Shown here: positions 34,486 through 44,349 of the stretch, piece by piece
How the letters are laid out: each line of letters starts with the position of its first letter
Numbering within the stretch: the stretch's first letter is position 1
Assembly: GCF_014655295.1 (NCBI RefSeq)
Contig: NZ_BNBI01000004.1
Coordinates: 372,001 to 436,000 of the forward strand
From: Streptomyces fumanus
GTDB taxonomy: Bacteria; Actinomycetota; Actinomycetes; Streptomycetales; Streptomycetaceae
Direction of reading: 5' to 3'
Length of the DNA: 64,000 bases
Notes under the pieces: generated by a model
Told to the model about the DNA's origin: nothing
Databases searched by the model: none
Seen by the model: the letters and a program-made list of their open reading frames with translations, nothing else
Translations under genes and position numbers: made by a program

Positions 34486-34755
34486 ATGCCGAAGGTCCAG
34501 CAGCCACTCACCGACGACAGCATCAAGGTGCGTCAGCTCAGCCACTACCAGTTCAGTTGGGTGGCCGGGGAACCCGGGAGGCGCGGCACGTTCACCCTGC
34601 AGCTCGTCCTGGACGAGGGTGCCTGGGAAGAGGTGCTCACCGTGGACGCCGAGGACGCCGACGTGCTGCAGGACCTGTTGGTGAACACCGGGACAGTGCA
34701 TTACGACGTCTCGCGCCGCACGCTGATGTTCGGCGTCACCGCCACCGGTAGCTGA
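34486..34755 (+). CDS. Conserved-looking small protein of unknown function
   Basis: 89 residues, soluble and acidic, beginning MPKVQQPLTDDSIKVRQL. The middle, RGTFTLQLVLDEGAWEEVLTV, looks like alternating beta-strands, and there is no signal or helix. ATG follows GGAAGG by about nine bases. It runs convergent to the PKS gene. I do not recognise the family. Confidence 0.65.
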   Translation: MPKVQQPLTDDSIKVRQLSHYQFSWVAGEPGRRGTFTLQLVLDEGAWEEVLTVDAEDADVLQDLLVNTGTVHYDVSRRTLMFGVTATGS

Positions 34756-34944
34756 CCCGACGCGAGCACCGGGCCCGGCCTCCGCGCGGCATCGCTCCGG
34801 ACCGTCTGGCGGCTTCGCCGGCCGACCTCGACACGATGGCCGAAGCCCGGCGCGATCCGTCGGCGTGTACGGCCGGACGCAGGCACCGATCGCGATCACC
34901 CGCCGAGCACCGAGGGGCGGGCCTCGGTCCTGATCGACGGCTGA

Positions 34945-37900
34945 TCACGCCTCGCCGTGGTCGAGGAAGCCGGTGATCCGGGGCCACAGGTCGGTCCAGA
35001 GTTCGCTGGTGTACTCGTTGTCGTGCCCCAGTCCGGCCACGGTCACCAGTCGCGCGTGCTCGGCGTGGTCGGCGACCTCCTGGGCCTGGGCAACGGGCAC
35101 CACTTCGTCGATATCGCCGTGGATCAGCAACAGGGGCGTGCTCACCCCGGCCAGTGCCCGCAGCGGTTGCCGGGCCGGGTCGGCGAAGTAAGAGCGAAGG
35201 TCCGCCGGCTCGATGCCGGGATCGACCGGCAGCACCGTGTCCGGGGCGGGCCGGTAGAGCCCCATGATCAGCACGGCCCGCTGCCACAGCGCTGGCTCGC
35301 GGGCCACCGCCAGCAGGGCGGCGTACGCACCCCTGCTGGTGCCGGTGATGCTGACCCGGGACGCGTCGATCTCCGGCATGGCGGCGAGATAGCGGGCAGC
35401 CGCCAGGACATCGTCGACGTCCCGGCCGCCCATCTCCAGCCGGGCGGCGTGGTCCGGGCCGTGTCCCGGGGTGCCGCGATGGTCGACGGTGAAGACCGCG
35501 AAGCCCGCGGCCCGCAGCGGGGCATGTTCGCTGATCTGCGCGTAGCGGCCCTGGTCGTCCAGTGCCCCACCGGAACCGGAGGTGCACACGACCACCGCGG
35601 GGAACGGTCCGGGGCCCGCCGGCAGGCTGAGGTGGCCGTAGACGGTCAGGCCGTCCGACGAGACGAACTCGTGCGTGGTGAGGTCGGTCAGCGAGAGGGT
35701 GGGCCGGGACGCCGCCTGGCCCAGCTCGTTGGCGAGGATGGCGGTCAGCCCGTCCAGGGTCAGATTCCGTTGCAGGCGCACGGCCGGGACCGCCACCCCG
35801 AGTTCGTTCTGCAGCAGCACCCGCAACTCGACGCCCGCCAGCGAGTCGACGTCCACCGACTGTCCCGACCGGACCTGCTCCCCGGACAGACCGGTCACCT
35901 TCTCGACCAACGGTGTGACGAGGCCGGGCAGCAGGGTGACGCGTTCCTCCGGGGTGGCCTCCCGTAGCAGTTGCGGTACCGACGTGCTCTGGTCGCTGTC
36001 CAACGCTCCGGCCGGCACCAGGTTCTGGTAGCGCGGCAGATGACGGAGCTGGGGATTGGCCTGGGCCCAGCGCCGCCAGTCGATGCCCGCCACGGAGCCC
36101 TCCACGGTGCCGGTGCGCAGCAAGGTCTCCAGCTCGGCCATCACCCGCGTCGGCGGGATGCCCAGATGGCCGTTGATCCGCAGCACGTTCTCGACCGAGC
36201 TCCGGCTGGCCGCCGCCCCGACCTCGTCGACCATGCCCCAGTTCACGCTGGTGGCGGCCAGCCCTCGGCCGTGCCGGTAGCGCGCGAGGGCGTTGAGGAA
36301 TTCGTTGGCCGTGGCGTAGGCGCCGGTGATCGCCGATCCGAGCTGCGAGGCGAACGAGGAGAACAGCACGAAGTGGTCGAGCTGGTCCGCCCGGGTCTCC
36401 AGGTGGAGGTTCCACGCCCCGTCGGCCTTCGGTCCGGTCGCCGTGATCAACCTGTCGGCGTCCAGATCGGACAGCAGCGCGTCGTCGAAGTCCGCCGCGG
36501 TGTGGAAGACGCCCTTGATCGGTGGCATGGTGGCCCGGACCTGGTCCAGGACCTCCCTGACCCGTCGGCGATCGACCACGTCGGCCCGCTCGACACGGAC
36601 CTCCACGCCCCGCTCCTCCAGCTCGGTGACCGCCCGCCTGACCTCGTCGGTGGCGATGCCCCGCCGCCCGACGAGTACGAGATGCGCGGCCCCGTGGCCG
36701 GCCAGCCATCGGGCCGAGGCCAGGCCCAGTCCGCCGAGGCCGCCGGTGATCACGTAGGTGCCGTCGGTGTCGATCAGTGGGGTGGACACCGAACTGGCCG
36801 GCACGCGCACGGTCTCGCCGGTGAAGCGCACCACGATCTTGCCGATGTGTCCGCCGTGCGCCATCGCCCGGACCGCGTTCTCCACCTGCCCGGCCGGTAC
36901 CTCGGTGACCGGCAGCGGGTCGAACAGGCGCTGGTCGTAGCAGTCCGCCAAGGCACGCATGCCGTCCTGGACCAGCTCCGGCCGCAGTCGCATCATCTGG
37001 TCGTAGTCGAAGGCGTGGAAGGAGAGTCCGCGCTGGAACGGCGCCAGCCGCAGTGACCGGCCGGCGGCGATGTCGGTCTTGCCCACCTCGACGAACCGGC
37101 CGAACGGCCGCAGCAGGTCCAGGCTCCGGTGCAGGAACTCGCCGGACAGCGAATTGATCACGACATCGACGCCCTCACCGCCGGTCAGCGCCAGGATGTC
37201 GTCGGCGAAGGAGGTGGACCGGGAATCGGCGACCCCGGCGACGCCTTCGGCGCGCAGGAAGTCCCGGCGCTCCGCACTGCCCGCCGTCGCGTACACCTCG
37301 GCCCTCAGCGACCGTGCGATCCGGACCGCCGCCAGGCCGACACCGCCGGTCCCCGCGTGCACCAGCACGCGCTCTCCCGGCCGCACGCCGGCCAGCCGCA
37401 CCACCGCCTGGTACGCGGTGATCGCCGGGAACAGCGACGCCGCCTGGGCCAGGGACATCGTGTCCGGCCTGCGGGCCACTCGGACCTGGTCCAGGGTGAC
37501 GTGCGAGCGGAACAGGTCCCGGCCGTGTGCGAAGACCTCGTCCCCGGCCTTCAGGTCCGACACGGCGGCGCCGACCCGCACGACGGTGCCCGAGCACTCC
37601 ATGCCCAGGGTCTCCTGCGAGTAGCTGCCCTCCATCGCCTCGGCGGTGAGCAGTCCGGTGACCTTGAGGACGTCCTTGAAGTTGAGGCCGACATGGGAGA
37701 CCTCGATCTCGACCTCGGTCGGTTCCGGGGCCCGCCGGTCGATCGCGGTGAAGCCGAGTCCCCCCGCACCCGTGTCGCGGGCGACCAGCCGTACCGGGAC
37801 CCGTTCGGTCGGCACGGTCATATGGTGCAGCTCGGACCGGGCATCGGCGTGTTCGATCCGGCGGACGTGGCGGACCCCGCCGCGCAGAGCCACCTCTTCC

Positions 37901-40900
37901 CCGTCCTCCCTGGTCAGTTCGGCGACGAGCGCGTCGATGCCGGCCGGCGAGTCCAGGTCGATCAGCCGGCACCGCAACTGCGGGTACTCGGCGTCGACGA
38001 CCCGGCCGAATCCCCACAGCGCCGCCGCGAACGGATCGGTGGTGGCGTCGTCGGCCGTGACGCTCTGGGCGCCGGAGGTGATGATGAACAGCGGCACCGG
38101 CGGCAGATTCTGCACCAGTCGCAGCGGGTGCGCGACGGCCGTGCAGGCAGCGCTGCCGGGGGTCTTGGGATCGTTGAAGTAGACCACGCCACGGCACGTC
38201 GGGTCGATCCCGTCGTACTCGGGCGACAGCAGGTGCAGGACGTCGCCGCCGTCCTCCCGGAGCGCGCGCACCAGATCGGCCGCCTCTGGTCGTGAGCCGA
38301 TGACGACCCAGGTTCCCTCGGCGCTGCCGCGTTCGGCCGGTTCCGGTCGCCAGACGTGTTCGTAGTACAGGTCTTCCGATCGCAGCGGCTGCTCGGTCCG
38401 GTCGTCGGGCAGGGCCCGCGACCGCAGTCCGATCACTTCGGCGGCCACCTCGCCGTCGTCGGTGTAGAGCGTCACATCGCAGTCGAACTGTCCGGCGGCG
38501 GTGTCGAGCCGGCCTCGCCCGTGCAGCCACAGCCGGCGGCCCAGGACGCGGTGGAAGCGGAGTTCCGCCAGTCGGGCCGGTATGTAGGTGCGGCGGATGC
38601 TGTCGTCGATCGCCAGTGCGCCGACGAGCATGGCGTGCAGCGAGGCGTCGAGGGCGGCCGGGTGCAGCCGGTATCCCCGGCGGTCCAAGGAGGCGATGTC
38701 CAGTTCGGCGAAGACCTCCCCGGTCTCCGCTCGGAACCACAGCCGGCTGATCCTGCGGAACGCCGGGCCGTAGTCCAGCTCGGTCCGGTCGCGCAGCAAC
38801 CGGTAGATCTCGTCGCGGCCGAGTTCCGGCAGCGAACGCGTGAGTCGCTCCAGCGTGCTGGTCTGCCGCCGCGGTGGGCGTGGCCGTACGACGTCCGGGT
38901 GGCGGGCCTGGGTGTGCAACGTCCACTCCGCGTCGTCCCGGTCACGGCTGTGCAGGGTGATCAGACGCTGCTCCGGGTCGTAGCCCGAACGCAAGGTGGC
39001 GATGGCCTGCGGGGCGAGGGCCAGCGGGTGGGGGAAGACGACGTCGGTGAGCACACACGGTTCCTCGTCGGGGAACAGCGCGAGCGCCGCCTCCAGGTAA
39101 CCGGTGCCGGGGAAGACCGCCGTCGACCCGATGCGGTGGTCGACGAGGTACGGGAACGCGGCGGGCGACAGTTCGACGTCACGGACCAGGTTGGTCGCGC
39201 CGGTCGGCCGCCCGGCCAGCCGGGGGCCGTCGACGCCGAGCCGGGCCTGGCGGGAGGCCGTCGACTCGACCCAGTGGCGCTCGCGCTGCCAGGGATACAG
39301 CGGCAGGTCGAGGTGTTCACGCGGGCCGGGATGCACTCGTTCCCAGTCCGGGTCCACCCCGGCCGCGTACAGGCCACCGAGTGCTTCGCCGAGTTGCCGC
39401 CGCTGCGGCCGGCCGCGCAACTGGGCGGCCAGCCGTACGGCGTCGCTGCCGCGTTCGGTCAGTGCTTCGTCGATCGACGCGGCCAGTACCGGGTGCGGTC
39501 CGATCTCCATGATCGCGCCCGGGGACCGGGCCAGCAGCTTGTGCAGTGCGTCGGCGAAGCGCACCGGTTGCCGGACGTTGCGCCACCAGTAGTCGGCGTC
39601 CATCCCGGTTCCGTCGACCCGGTCGCCGAGCACCGTGGAGAACAGGGGGATCGTCGCCGTACGCGGTCGGATACCGTGCAGAGCCGCGAGCAGCGGTTCG
39701 TGTATCCGGTCCATCTGGTGGCTGTGATAGGCGACTTCGACGCGCAGCGGACGGACCGAGGCCCCCACCGCTCGCAGAGCCGCCGCCACCTGGTCCATCG
39801 CCTCCTGGTCGCCGGCCAGTGTCGTCGCGTTGGCACTGTTGATCGCCGCGATGCTCACGCCGTCGACCAGATGGGGCCCCACCGCGTCGGCGGACAGGTC
39901 GACGGCGGCCATGACACCGAGGCCGGCCAGGCCGGCCTGCAGACTCGCGCGCTGGACGCTGATCGTCAGCGCGTCCTGCAGTGTGTACACGCCGGCGGCG
40001 TAGGCGGCGGCCACCTCGCCGACGCTGTGACCGACGATCATCGTCGGCTCGATGCCCCAGTCGCGCCAGATCGCGGTCAGTCCGGTCTGCACGACGAAGT
40101 TCGCCACCTGCGCGTACAGCGTTTCGGTGAGCCGGGACTCGGCTTCCGACCGGAGCAGTTCCTCGGTGATCGACAGTCCGAAGGAGGCGAGGATCTCGTC
40201 GCACTCGGCGACCACCGCCGCGAATCGTGGGTCGTGGAGGAGCAGCTCACGCCCCATGCCCCACCACTGCGGCCCCATGCCGGTGTAGACGAACGCCAGC
40301 TCGTCGCACCGGTCACGGCGTCGGGCGTTAGCCACCAGGCGCAGCTTCCCCGCCGCCTCGGCCGGATCGGCGGCGACCACGAACGTCCGGACGGGATGGT
40401 GTTCGCGGTTGCGGGCAGCGGCCCGGGCCGTCCGACGCAGTGCGGGGGCATTTGGCTGGTCCATCAGGGACGCGTACGCCTCGGCCAGCGCCTGCAACGC
40501 CTCCGGGCTCCGGGCGGACAGCGGCAGCACCCGCGGCGAGCCGTCATCGGGGTCGGTGTCCTCGGCCATCTGTCCGGGGGCGTGTTCCAGCACGGCATGG
40601 GCGTTGGTGCCGCCGACGCCGAAGGAGTTGACACCCGCCCGGCGGGGACCGTCCTGCTCGGGGAAGGGCGTGAGCTCGGTGGGCACCCGCAGTGGCAGCC
40701 GGTCGAAGGGGATCTTCGGGTTCGGCCGCTCGAAGTGCAGGTTCGGCGGAACGGCCCCGTGGTGCAGGCAGAGCGTGGCCTTGATGACGCCGGCCACCCC
40801 GGCCGCCGCCTCGGTGTGACCGATGTTCGACTTCACCGAGCCGATCAGGTGCGTCCGGTCGGATCCGTTCAGTACGTCCCCGATCGCGGTGGCCTCGATC

Positions 40901-41898
40901 GGATCGCCGACGGCGGTGCCCGTGCCGTGCGCCTCGAAATACCGCACCGACAAGGGATCGACGCCACCGACGCGGCACGCCTGGCGGATCACCGCCCGCT
41001 GCGCTTCGCCGCTGGGCACCTGGATGCCCGGGGTGCGGCCGTCCTGGTTCACCGCGGTGCCACGGACCACCGCGTGGACGCGGTCGCCGTCACGCAACGC
41101 GGCAGCCAGTGGCTTGAGGACGACCAGTCCGGCGCCTTCGCTGCGGACGTACCCGTCGGCCCGGTGGTCGAACGACTTGCAGCGGCTGTCGGGCGACAGG
41201 AACTGGCCCTTGGCCATGAGGGTCGTCGTCGCGGGCACGCCCATCACGTTGACCCCGCCGGCCACCGCCAGGTCGCACTCACCGCGGGTGAGCGCGACAC
41301 ACGCCTGGTGGAACGCGACCAGTGACGACGAGCAGGCGGTGTCCATGGTCAGCGCCGGTCCGCGCCAGTCGAAGAAGTACGCCAGCCGGGCGGCCAGCAT
41401 GGTCATGCTCACCCCGGTCGGTGTGGCCGGGCCGATCAGTTGGCGGTTGGCCTCGGACAGGTGCAGCATCGCCGCGTCGAAGGTGAAGCCGCCGATGTAG
41501 GTCCCGACCCGGTTCCCGGCCGTACGGGAAGGCGGGATCCCCGCGTTCTCCAGCGCCTCCCACGTGACCTCCAGCAGCAGCCGCTGCTGCGGGTCGAGCG
41601 CGGCGGCCTCCCGCGGCGAGATGCCGAAGAAGGCGGCGTCGAAGCGGTCGATCGGGTCGGTCAGGAACCCGCCCTGCCGGACGAACATCCTGGCCGGTGT
41701 CGCCGGGTCCGGGTCGTAGAAGGACTCGGCGTGCCACCGGTCGGCCGGGATGTCGACGATGGCGTCCCGGCCGGTGGCCAGCAGCTCCCAGAAACTCCGT
41801 GGATCGTGGACACCACCGGGATACCGGCAGCCGATACCGATGATCGCCAGCGGCGGGAGGAGAGCCGGTTCGGGCGAGGGAACGTCAGATGAATTCAT
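34945..41898 (-). CDS. Stand-alone highly reducing type I polyketide synthase: KS-AT-DH-ER-KR-ACP-alpha/beta hydrolase
   Basis: 2317 residues from ATG 41898 (GGTGGAAG upstream; a GTG at 41910 adds four residues). KS is at about 15-440, with DTACSSS (Cys near 189), EAHGTGT and NIGHT. AT is at 530-850, with GHSVGE and AYHSH. DH is at 905-1180, with the HxxxGxxxxP motif (HRIGSTAVFPG) and LDASLH. ER is at 1395-1700, with HAGTGGVGLAA. KR is at 1715-1900, with TGGLGGLGLA and GAYATANEF. ACP is at 1975-2045, with VDVDSLAG. A final alpha/beta hydrolase of 250 residues has GTSRGA, HGDIDEVVP and GLGHDN. All reductive sites appear intact, so the product is expected to be a saturated chain. The GHSV form favours malonyl units. 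One full module plus a built-in release domain suggests iterative use. Confidence 0.93.
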   Translation of the reverse strand: MNSSDVPSPEPALLPPLAIIGIGCRYPGGVHDPRSFWELLATGRDAIVDIPADRWHAESFYDPDPATPARMFVRQGGFLTDPIDRFDAAFFGISPREAAALDPQQRLLLEVTWEALENAGIPPSRTAGNRVGTYIGGFTFDAAMLHLSEANRQLIGPATPTGVSMTMLAARLAYFFDWRGPALTMDTACSSSLVAFHQACVALTRGECDLAVAGGVNVMGVPATTTLMAKGQFLSPDSRCKSFDHRADGYVRSEGAGLVVLKPLAAALRDGDRVHAVVRGTAVNQDGRTPGIQVPSGEAQRAVIRQACRVGGVDPLSVRYFEAHGTGTAVGDPIEATAIGDVLNGSDRTHLIGSVKSNIGHTEAAAGVAGVIKATLCLHHGAVPPNLHFERPNPKIPFDRLPLRVPTELTPFPEQDGPRRAGVNSFGVGGTNAHAVLEHAPGQMAEDTDPDDGSPRVLPLSARSPEALQALAEAYASLMDQPNAPALRRTARAAARNREHHPVRTFVVAADPAEAAGKLRLVANARRRDRCDELAFVYTGMGPQWWGMGRELLLHDPRFAAVVAECDEILASFGLSITEELLRSEAESRLTETLYAQVANFVVQTGLTAIWRDWGIEPTMIVGHSVGEVAAAYAAGVYTLQDALTISVQRASLQAGLAGLGVMAAVDLSADAVGPHLVDGVSIAAINSANATTLAGDQEAMDQVAAALRAVGASVRPLRVEVAYHSHQMDRIHEPLLAALHGIRPRTATIPLFSTVLGDRVDGTGMDADYWWRNVRQPVRFADALHKLLARSPGAIMEIGPHPVLAASIDEALTERGSDAVRLAAQLRGRPQRRQLGEALGGLYAAGVDPDWERVHPGPREHLDLPLYPWQRERHWVESTASRQARLGVDGPRLAGRPTGATNLVRDVELSPAAFPYLVDHRIGSTAVFPGTGYLEAALALFPDEEPCVLTDVVFPHPLALAPQAIATLRSGYDPEQRLITLHSRDRDDAEWTLHTQARHPDVVRPRPPRRQTSTLERLTRSLPELGRDEIYRLLRDRTELDYGPAFRRISRLWFRAETGEVFAELDIASLDRRGYRLHPAALDASLHAMLVGALAIDDSIRRTYIPARLAELRFHRVLGRRLWLHGRGRLDTAAGQFDCDVTLYTDDGEVAAEVIGLRSRALPDDRTEQPLRSEDLYYEHVWRPEPAERGSAEGTWVVIGSRPEAADLVRALREDGGDVLHLLSPEYDGIDPTCRGVVYFNDPKTPGSAACTAVAHPLRLVQNLPPVPLFIITSGAQSVTADDATTDPFAAALWGFGRVVDAEYPQLRCRLIDLDSPAGIDALVAELTREDGEEVALRGGVRHVRRIEHADARSELHHMTVPTERVPVRLVARDTGAGGLGFTAIDRRAPEPTEVEIEVSHVGLNFKDVLKVTGLLTAEAMEGSYSQETLGMECSGTVVRVGAAVSDLKAGDEVFAHGRDLFRSHVTLDQVRVARRPDTMSLAQAASLFPAITAYQAVVRLAGVRPGERVLVHAGTGGVGLAAVRIARSLRAEVYATAGSAERRDFLRAEGVAGVADSRSTSFADDILALTGGEGVDVVINSLSGEFLHRSLDLLRPFGRFVEVGKTDIAAGRSLRLAPFQRGLSFHAFDYDQMMRLRPELVQDGMRALADCYDQRLFDPLPVTEVPAGQVENAVRAMAHGGHIGKIVVRFTGETVRVPASSVSTPLIDTDGTYVITGGLGGLGLASARWLAGHGAAHLVLVGRRGIATDEVRRAVTELEERGVEVRVERADVVDRRRVREVLDQVRATMPPIKGVFHTAADFDDALLSDLDADRLITATGPKADGAWNLHLETRADQLDHFVLFSSFASQLGSAITGAYATANEFLNALARYRHGRGLAATSVNWGMVDEVGAAASRSSVENVLRINGHLGIPPTRVMAELETLLRTGTVEGSVAGIDWRRWAQANPQLRHLPRYQNLVPAGALDSDQSTSVPQLLREATPEERVTLLPGLVTPLVEKVTGLSGEQVRSGQSVDVDSLAGVELRVLLQNELGVAVPAVRLQRNLTLDGLTAILANELGQAASRPTLSLTDLTTHEFVSSDGLTVYGHLSLPAGPGPFPAVVVCTSGSGGALDDQGRYAQISEHAPLRAAGFAVFTVDHRGTPGHGPDHAARLEMGGRDVDDVLAAARYLAAMPEIDASRVSITGTSRGAYAALLAVAREPALWQRAVLIMGLYRPAPDTVLPVDPGIEPADLRSYFADPARQPLRALAGVSTPLLLIHGDIDEVVPVAQAQEVADHAEHARLVTVAGLGHDNEYTSELWTDLWPRITGFLDHGEA

Positions 41899-42060
41899 AG
41901 AATCTTCCACCAGGTCCGCGCACGCGGATCTCCGACGGTTACCCGGGTTCGATCTCTACTGGGAGGGCCTCACTTCTTCGGCGGCGGCAGGGGGGACACC
42001 CTTGTCAACGTGTCCCGCTTCCGAGCGGTTCACCGTTGTGGCACCCCGACACGGGCGGAC

Positions 42061-42237
42061 TCAGCCCATGTTGGCGAAGGTGAGCTCGGCCACGACCCAG
42101 AGGCCGAGGAGCTGGAGTCCCAGAGCGCCGGCCGCCGCTCCCAACGCGGCGCCGTTGGTGAGTCGGCGCCGCACCAACCGGTACACAGCGACCGTGACGG
42201 CTGCGACAACGAGGAGCAGAATTACGGAAAGGGGCAT
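42061..42237 (-). CDS. Small two-helix membrane protein upstream of the PKS
   Basis: 58 residues, starting MPLSVILLLVVAAVTVAVYR. Two hydrophobic helices (residues 3-19 and about 31-53) are joined by a basic loop RLVRRRLTNG, predicting both ends outside or a hairpin. GAGGTAGAT places GAGGT about six bases before the ATG. It lies 162 bases before the PKS start on the same strand and is probably in the same transcript. No family is recognised. It might be a PKS accessory, a transporter subunit, or unrelated. Confidence 0.55.
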   Translation of the reverse strand: MPLSVILLLVVAAVTVAVYRLVRRRLTNGAALGAAAGALGLQLLGLWVVAELTFANMG

Positions 42238-42410
42238 ATCTACCTCTACGAACGGATTGCAGCTTGACCGTAAGAGCGCACCCGCACCACAGCGTCTGCG
42301 CGTCTCGCCCGTCTAGACGAAGTCGGTCGTGCATTGGTTCACCGGGTCTGGAGCGCATCGGGGGGGGAGAGAGAGCCGCAGCAGTACTCCGTTGCTTGAA
42401 CGGGGGGCAG
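42238..42410. promoter_or_regulatory. Divergent intergenic region for the PKS unit and a membrane protein gene
   Basis: The 173 bases between the small minus-strand gene and the plus-strand membrane gene should hold both promoters. A G-rich run (42360-42368) and GTTGCTTGAACGGGGGG just before the plus-strand start are the only features seen. No clear operator. Confidence 0.4.
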
Positions 42411-42935
42411 GTGGACCGGTGGGATCGGGTCGGACGGGTCGCGGCGTACGGGGCGGCACTGGCGCTCACGCCCTACCCGCTGATCAAGGTGTCGTGGGTG
42501 GTCGGTTCGCTCCTGGGGCTGCTGCCGGTCGGGACCGGGTTCGGCATGGCGGAGTGGGTGGTGCTGAACAGCGCCACGATCGGTACGGCAGGCATCAGGA
42601 TCTCGGTAGCACTCGCGCTGGTGCGGCCGTGGGGGATGCGCCTACCAGGAGCGCCGCTGACTTTCTGCGCCTGGGTGGGAACGGGGTTCCTCGTCCCGGT
42701 GTTGCCGTACGCCGTTCTCAAGCTGCCGTTCACCTTGTACCTGGCGGTCGCGCGACCGGCCGATGCGGACCTGCCGGAGAACCTCCCGCTCGCGGCGGTC
42801 CTGCACCTCGCGGCGGTGGGAACGGGCGCCGCGATGCTGCGAGCGCTCGTCAGGGCCGCGCGGTCCTCGGGGCCGTCCTCTCGCGTGTCCGGGCCGGCCG
42901 GTGTCTGTCCGGGACACCGGCATCCTGGCTGGTAG
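42411..42935 (+). CDS. Multispanning membrane protein of unknown function
   Basis: 174 residues from GTG 42411 (CGGGGGGCAG upstream). About four helices are visible: YGAALALTPYPLIKVSWVVG, the SATIGTAGIRISVALAL region, FLVPVLPYAVLKLPF and LAAVLHLAAVGTGAAML. The PLIKVSWxxG motif is common in Streptomyces membrane proteins that contain several such modules. This one is short and may be a truncated relative. Function unknown. Confidence 0.6.
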   Translation: MDRWDRVGRVAAYGAALALTPYPLIKVSWVVGSLLGLLPVGTGFGMAEWVVLNSATIGTAGIRISVALALVRPWGMRLPGAPLTFCAWVGTGFLVPVLPYAVLKLPFTLYLAVARPADADLPENLPLAAVLHLAAVGTGAAMLRALVRAARSSGPSSRVSGPAGVCPGHRHPGW

Positions 42936-43006
42936 CGAGGGGGTGGGCTGTCCCGGACAGGATGAGAGGTGCCGCTGTGCGGCCGCCGGCCCTACCTTCT
43001 CTCCGC

Positions 43007-44287
43007 ATGGACACATCACGCAGAACGTTGCTCAAGGGCATGGCCGCGGCCCCACTGGCGGGCCTCGCGGGCGGACTGGTGGTTCCCGCGGCCGCGCACG
43101 CGGCGCCGCTGCCGACGTCGGGATACCGGCTCACGGGCCGCGACCATCCGCTGTTCGCACCCCAGTACCCCTACGAAGGAGTGATGCGGCGCCTCGCGCC
43201 CGACCTCGGGCCGGCCGTACCGCTCGCGGCAGTGGCGGCGGCGGCCAACCGGACCGCGGACCGCGTCACTCGGTGGCCCACCCCGTCCGGCGATCCGGGC
43301 CGGCCGTACCGCTTCGACGTGCCGCCGCAGCGGCGTCTGGCCGGCCACTCGTTCCGGTGGGACGCGGACGACTTCACGGACGAGCGCTGGCGGCCGCAGG
43401 GCATCACCCAGGACTACGACGGGGACGGCACGAGCCCCGCCAGAACACTGCTCGTGTCGTGGTACGCCCGTGGCAGCGCACGCGACCAGGGCGCCCGGCT
43501 CACCGTCGTCAACTGGTCGCCGACCGGCGCGATCACCTACCGCCACGTCCTGCTGGTCGAGCCGTTCACGGAACGGGACGACCAGGACGAACTGCGGGAC
43601 GACATCGGCGCCACGGACATCCACGCCGGCGGCATCGCCTGGTACGGCGACCACCTGTACGTCGCCGACAGCGGCTATCTGGCGACGGGCAGCATGCGGG
43701 TGGGGATCAGGGTCTTCGACCTGCGGAGGTTCTTCAAGGTCACCCGGGGGCCCGGCATCGGTCGGCAGCCGGACGGGAAGACGTTCCACGCTCACCGCTA
43801 CGAGTACGTCCTGCCGCAGATCTACGGCTACAACTGGAGCGGCACCGCACGGGACCTGACCTTCTCCCAGCTCTCCGTGGACCGCACGGCCAGCGGTCCC
43901 GGCCTGCTCGTCAGCGAGTACGCCACAACCGGCGCCCCCCGGCTGGTCCGCTGGCCCTTCCTGCCGGCGGGCGGTCTGCGGCCACGGGCGGAGTGGGCCG
44001 CCTCGGTACCGCGGGGCGTGCGCACCCAGGGAGCCGTCAAGGTCGGCTCCACCTACTACCTGACGACCAGCAACGGCTCCCGCAGGGCCGGTGCGCTGCG
44101 CACCTGGAGGAGCACCTCGGGCGCGACCGTCCGGCACAGGTCCCGGCTGAACATCGGCTGCGAGGACCTGAGCTACGACGGCAGCGGTTCCGGAGCGCTG
44201 TGGACGCTGGGGGAGTACGCGAACGACGTGGGCCCGGACGACCCCAGGGCTCCCTACAGCCGGTACGTGTACGCCGTACGGCCGTAG
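43007..44287 (+). CDS. Tat-exported secreted protein, unknown function
   Basis: 426 residues. The N-terminus MDTSRRTLLKGMAAAPLAGL has a twin-arginine motif (SRRTLLK), and cleavage is likely at AHA/APL. The mature domain contains repeating beta-rich segments such as GGIAWYGDHLYVADSGYL and GCEDLSYDGSGSGALWTLGE, suggesting a beta-propeller-like fold. No catalytic motif is recognised. The ATG has no good ribosome site and may be leaderless. Confidence 0.8.
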   Translation: MDTSRRTLLKGMAAAPLAGLAGGLVVPAAAHAAPLPTSGYRLTGRDHPLFAPQYPYEGVMRRLAPDLGPAVPLAAVAAAANRTADRVTRWPTPSGDPGRPYRFDVPPQRRLAGHSFRWDADDFTDERWRPQGITQDYDGDGTSPARTLLVSWYARGSARDQGARLTVVNWSPTGAITYRHVLLVEPFTERDDQDELRDDIGATDIHAGGIAWYGDHLYVADSGYLATGSMRVGIRVFDLRRFFKVTRGPGIGRQPDGKTFHAHRYEYVLPQIYGYNWSGTARDLTFSQLSVDRTASGPGLLVSEYATTGAPRLVRWPFLPAGGLRPRAEWAASVPRGVRTQGAVKVGSTYYLTTSNGSRRAGALRTWRSTSGATVRHRSRLNIGCEDLSYDGSGSGALWTLGEYANDVGPDDPRAPYSRYVYAVRP

Positions 44288-44349
44288 GCGCGGGCGGCGC
44301 CGGGACTCACTGCCAGCGACACCGAACCGAGTGACCGCACCCTCGTTCC

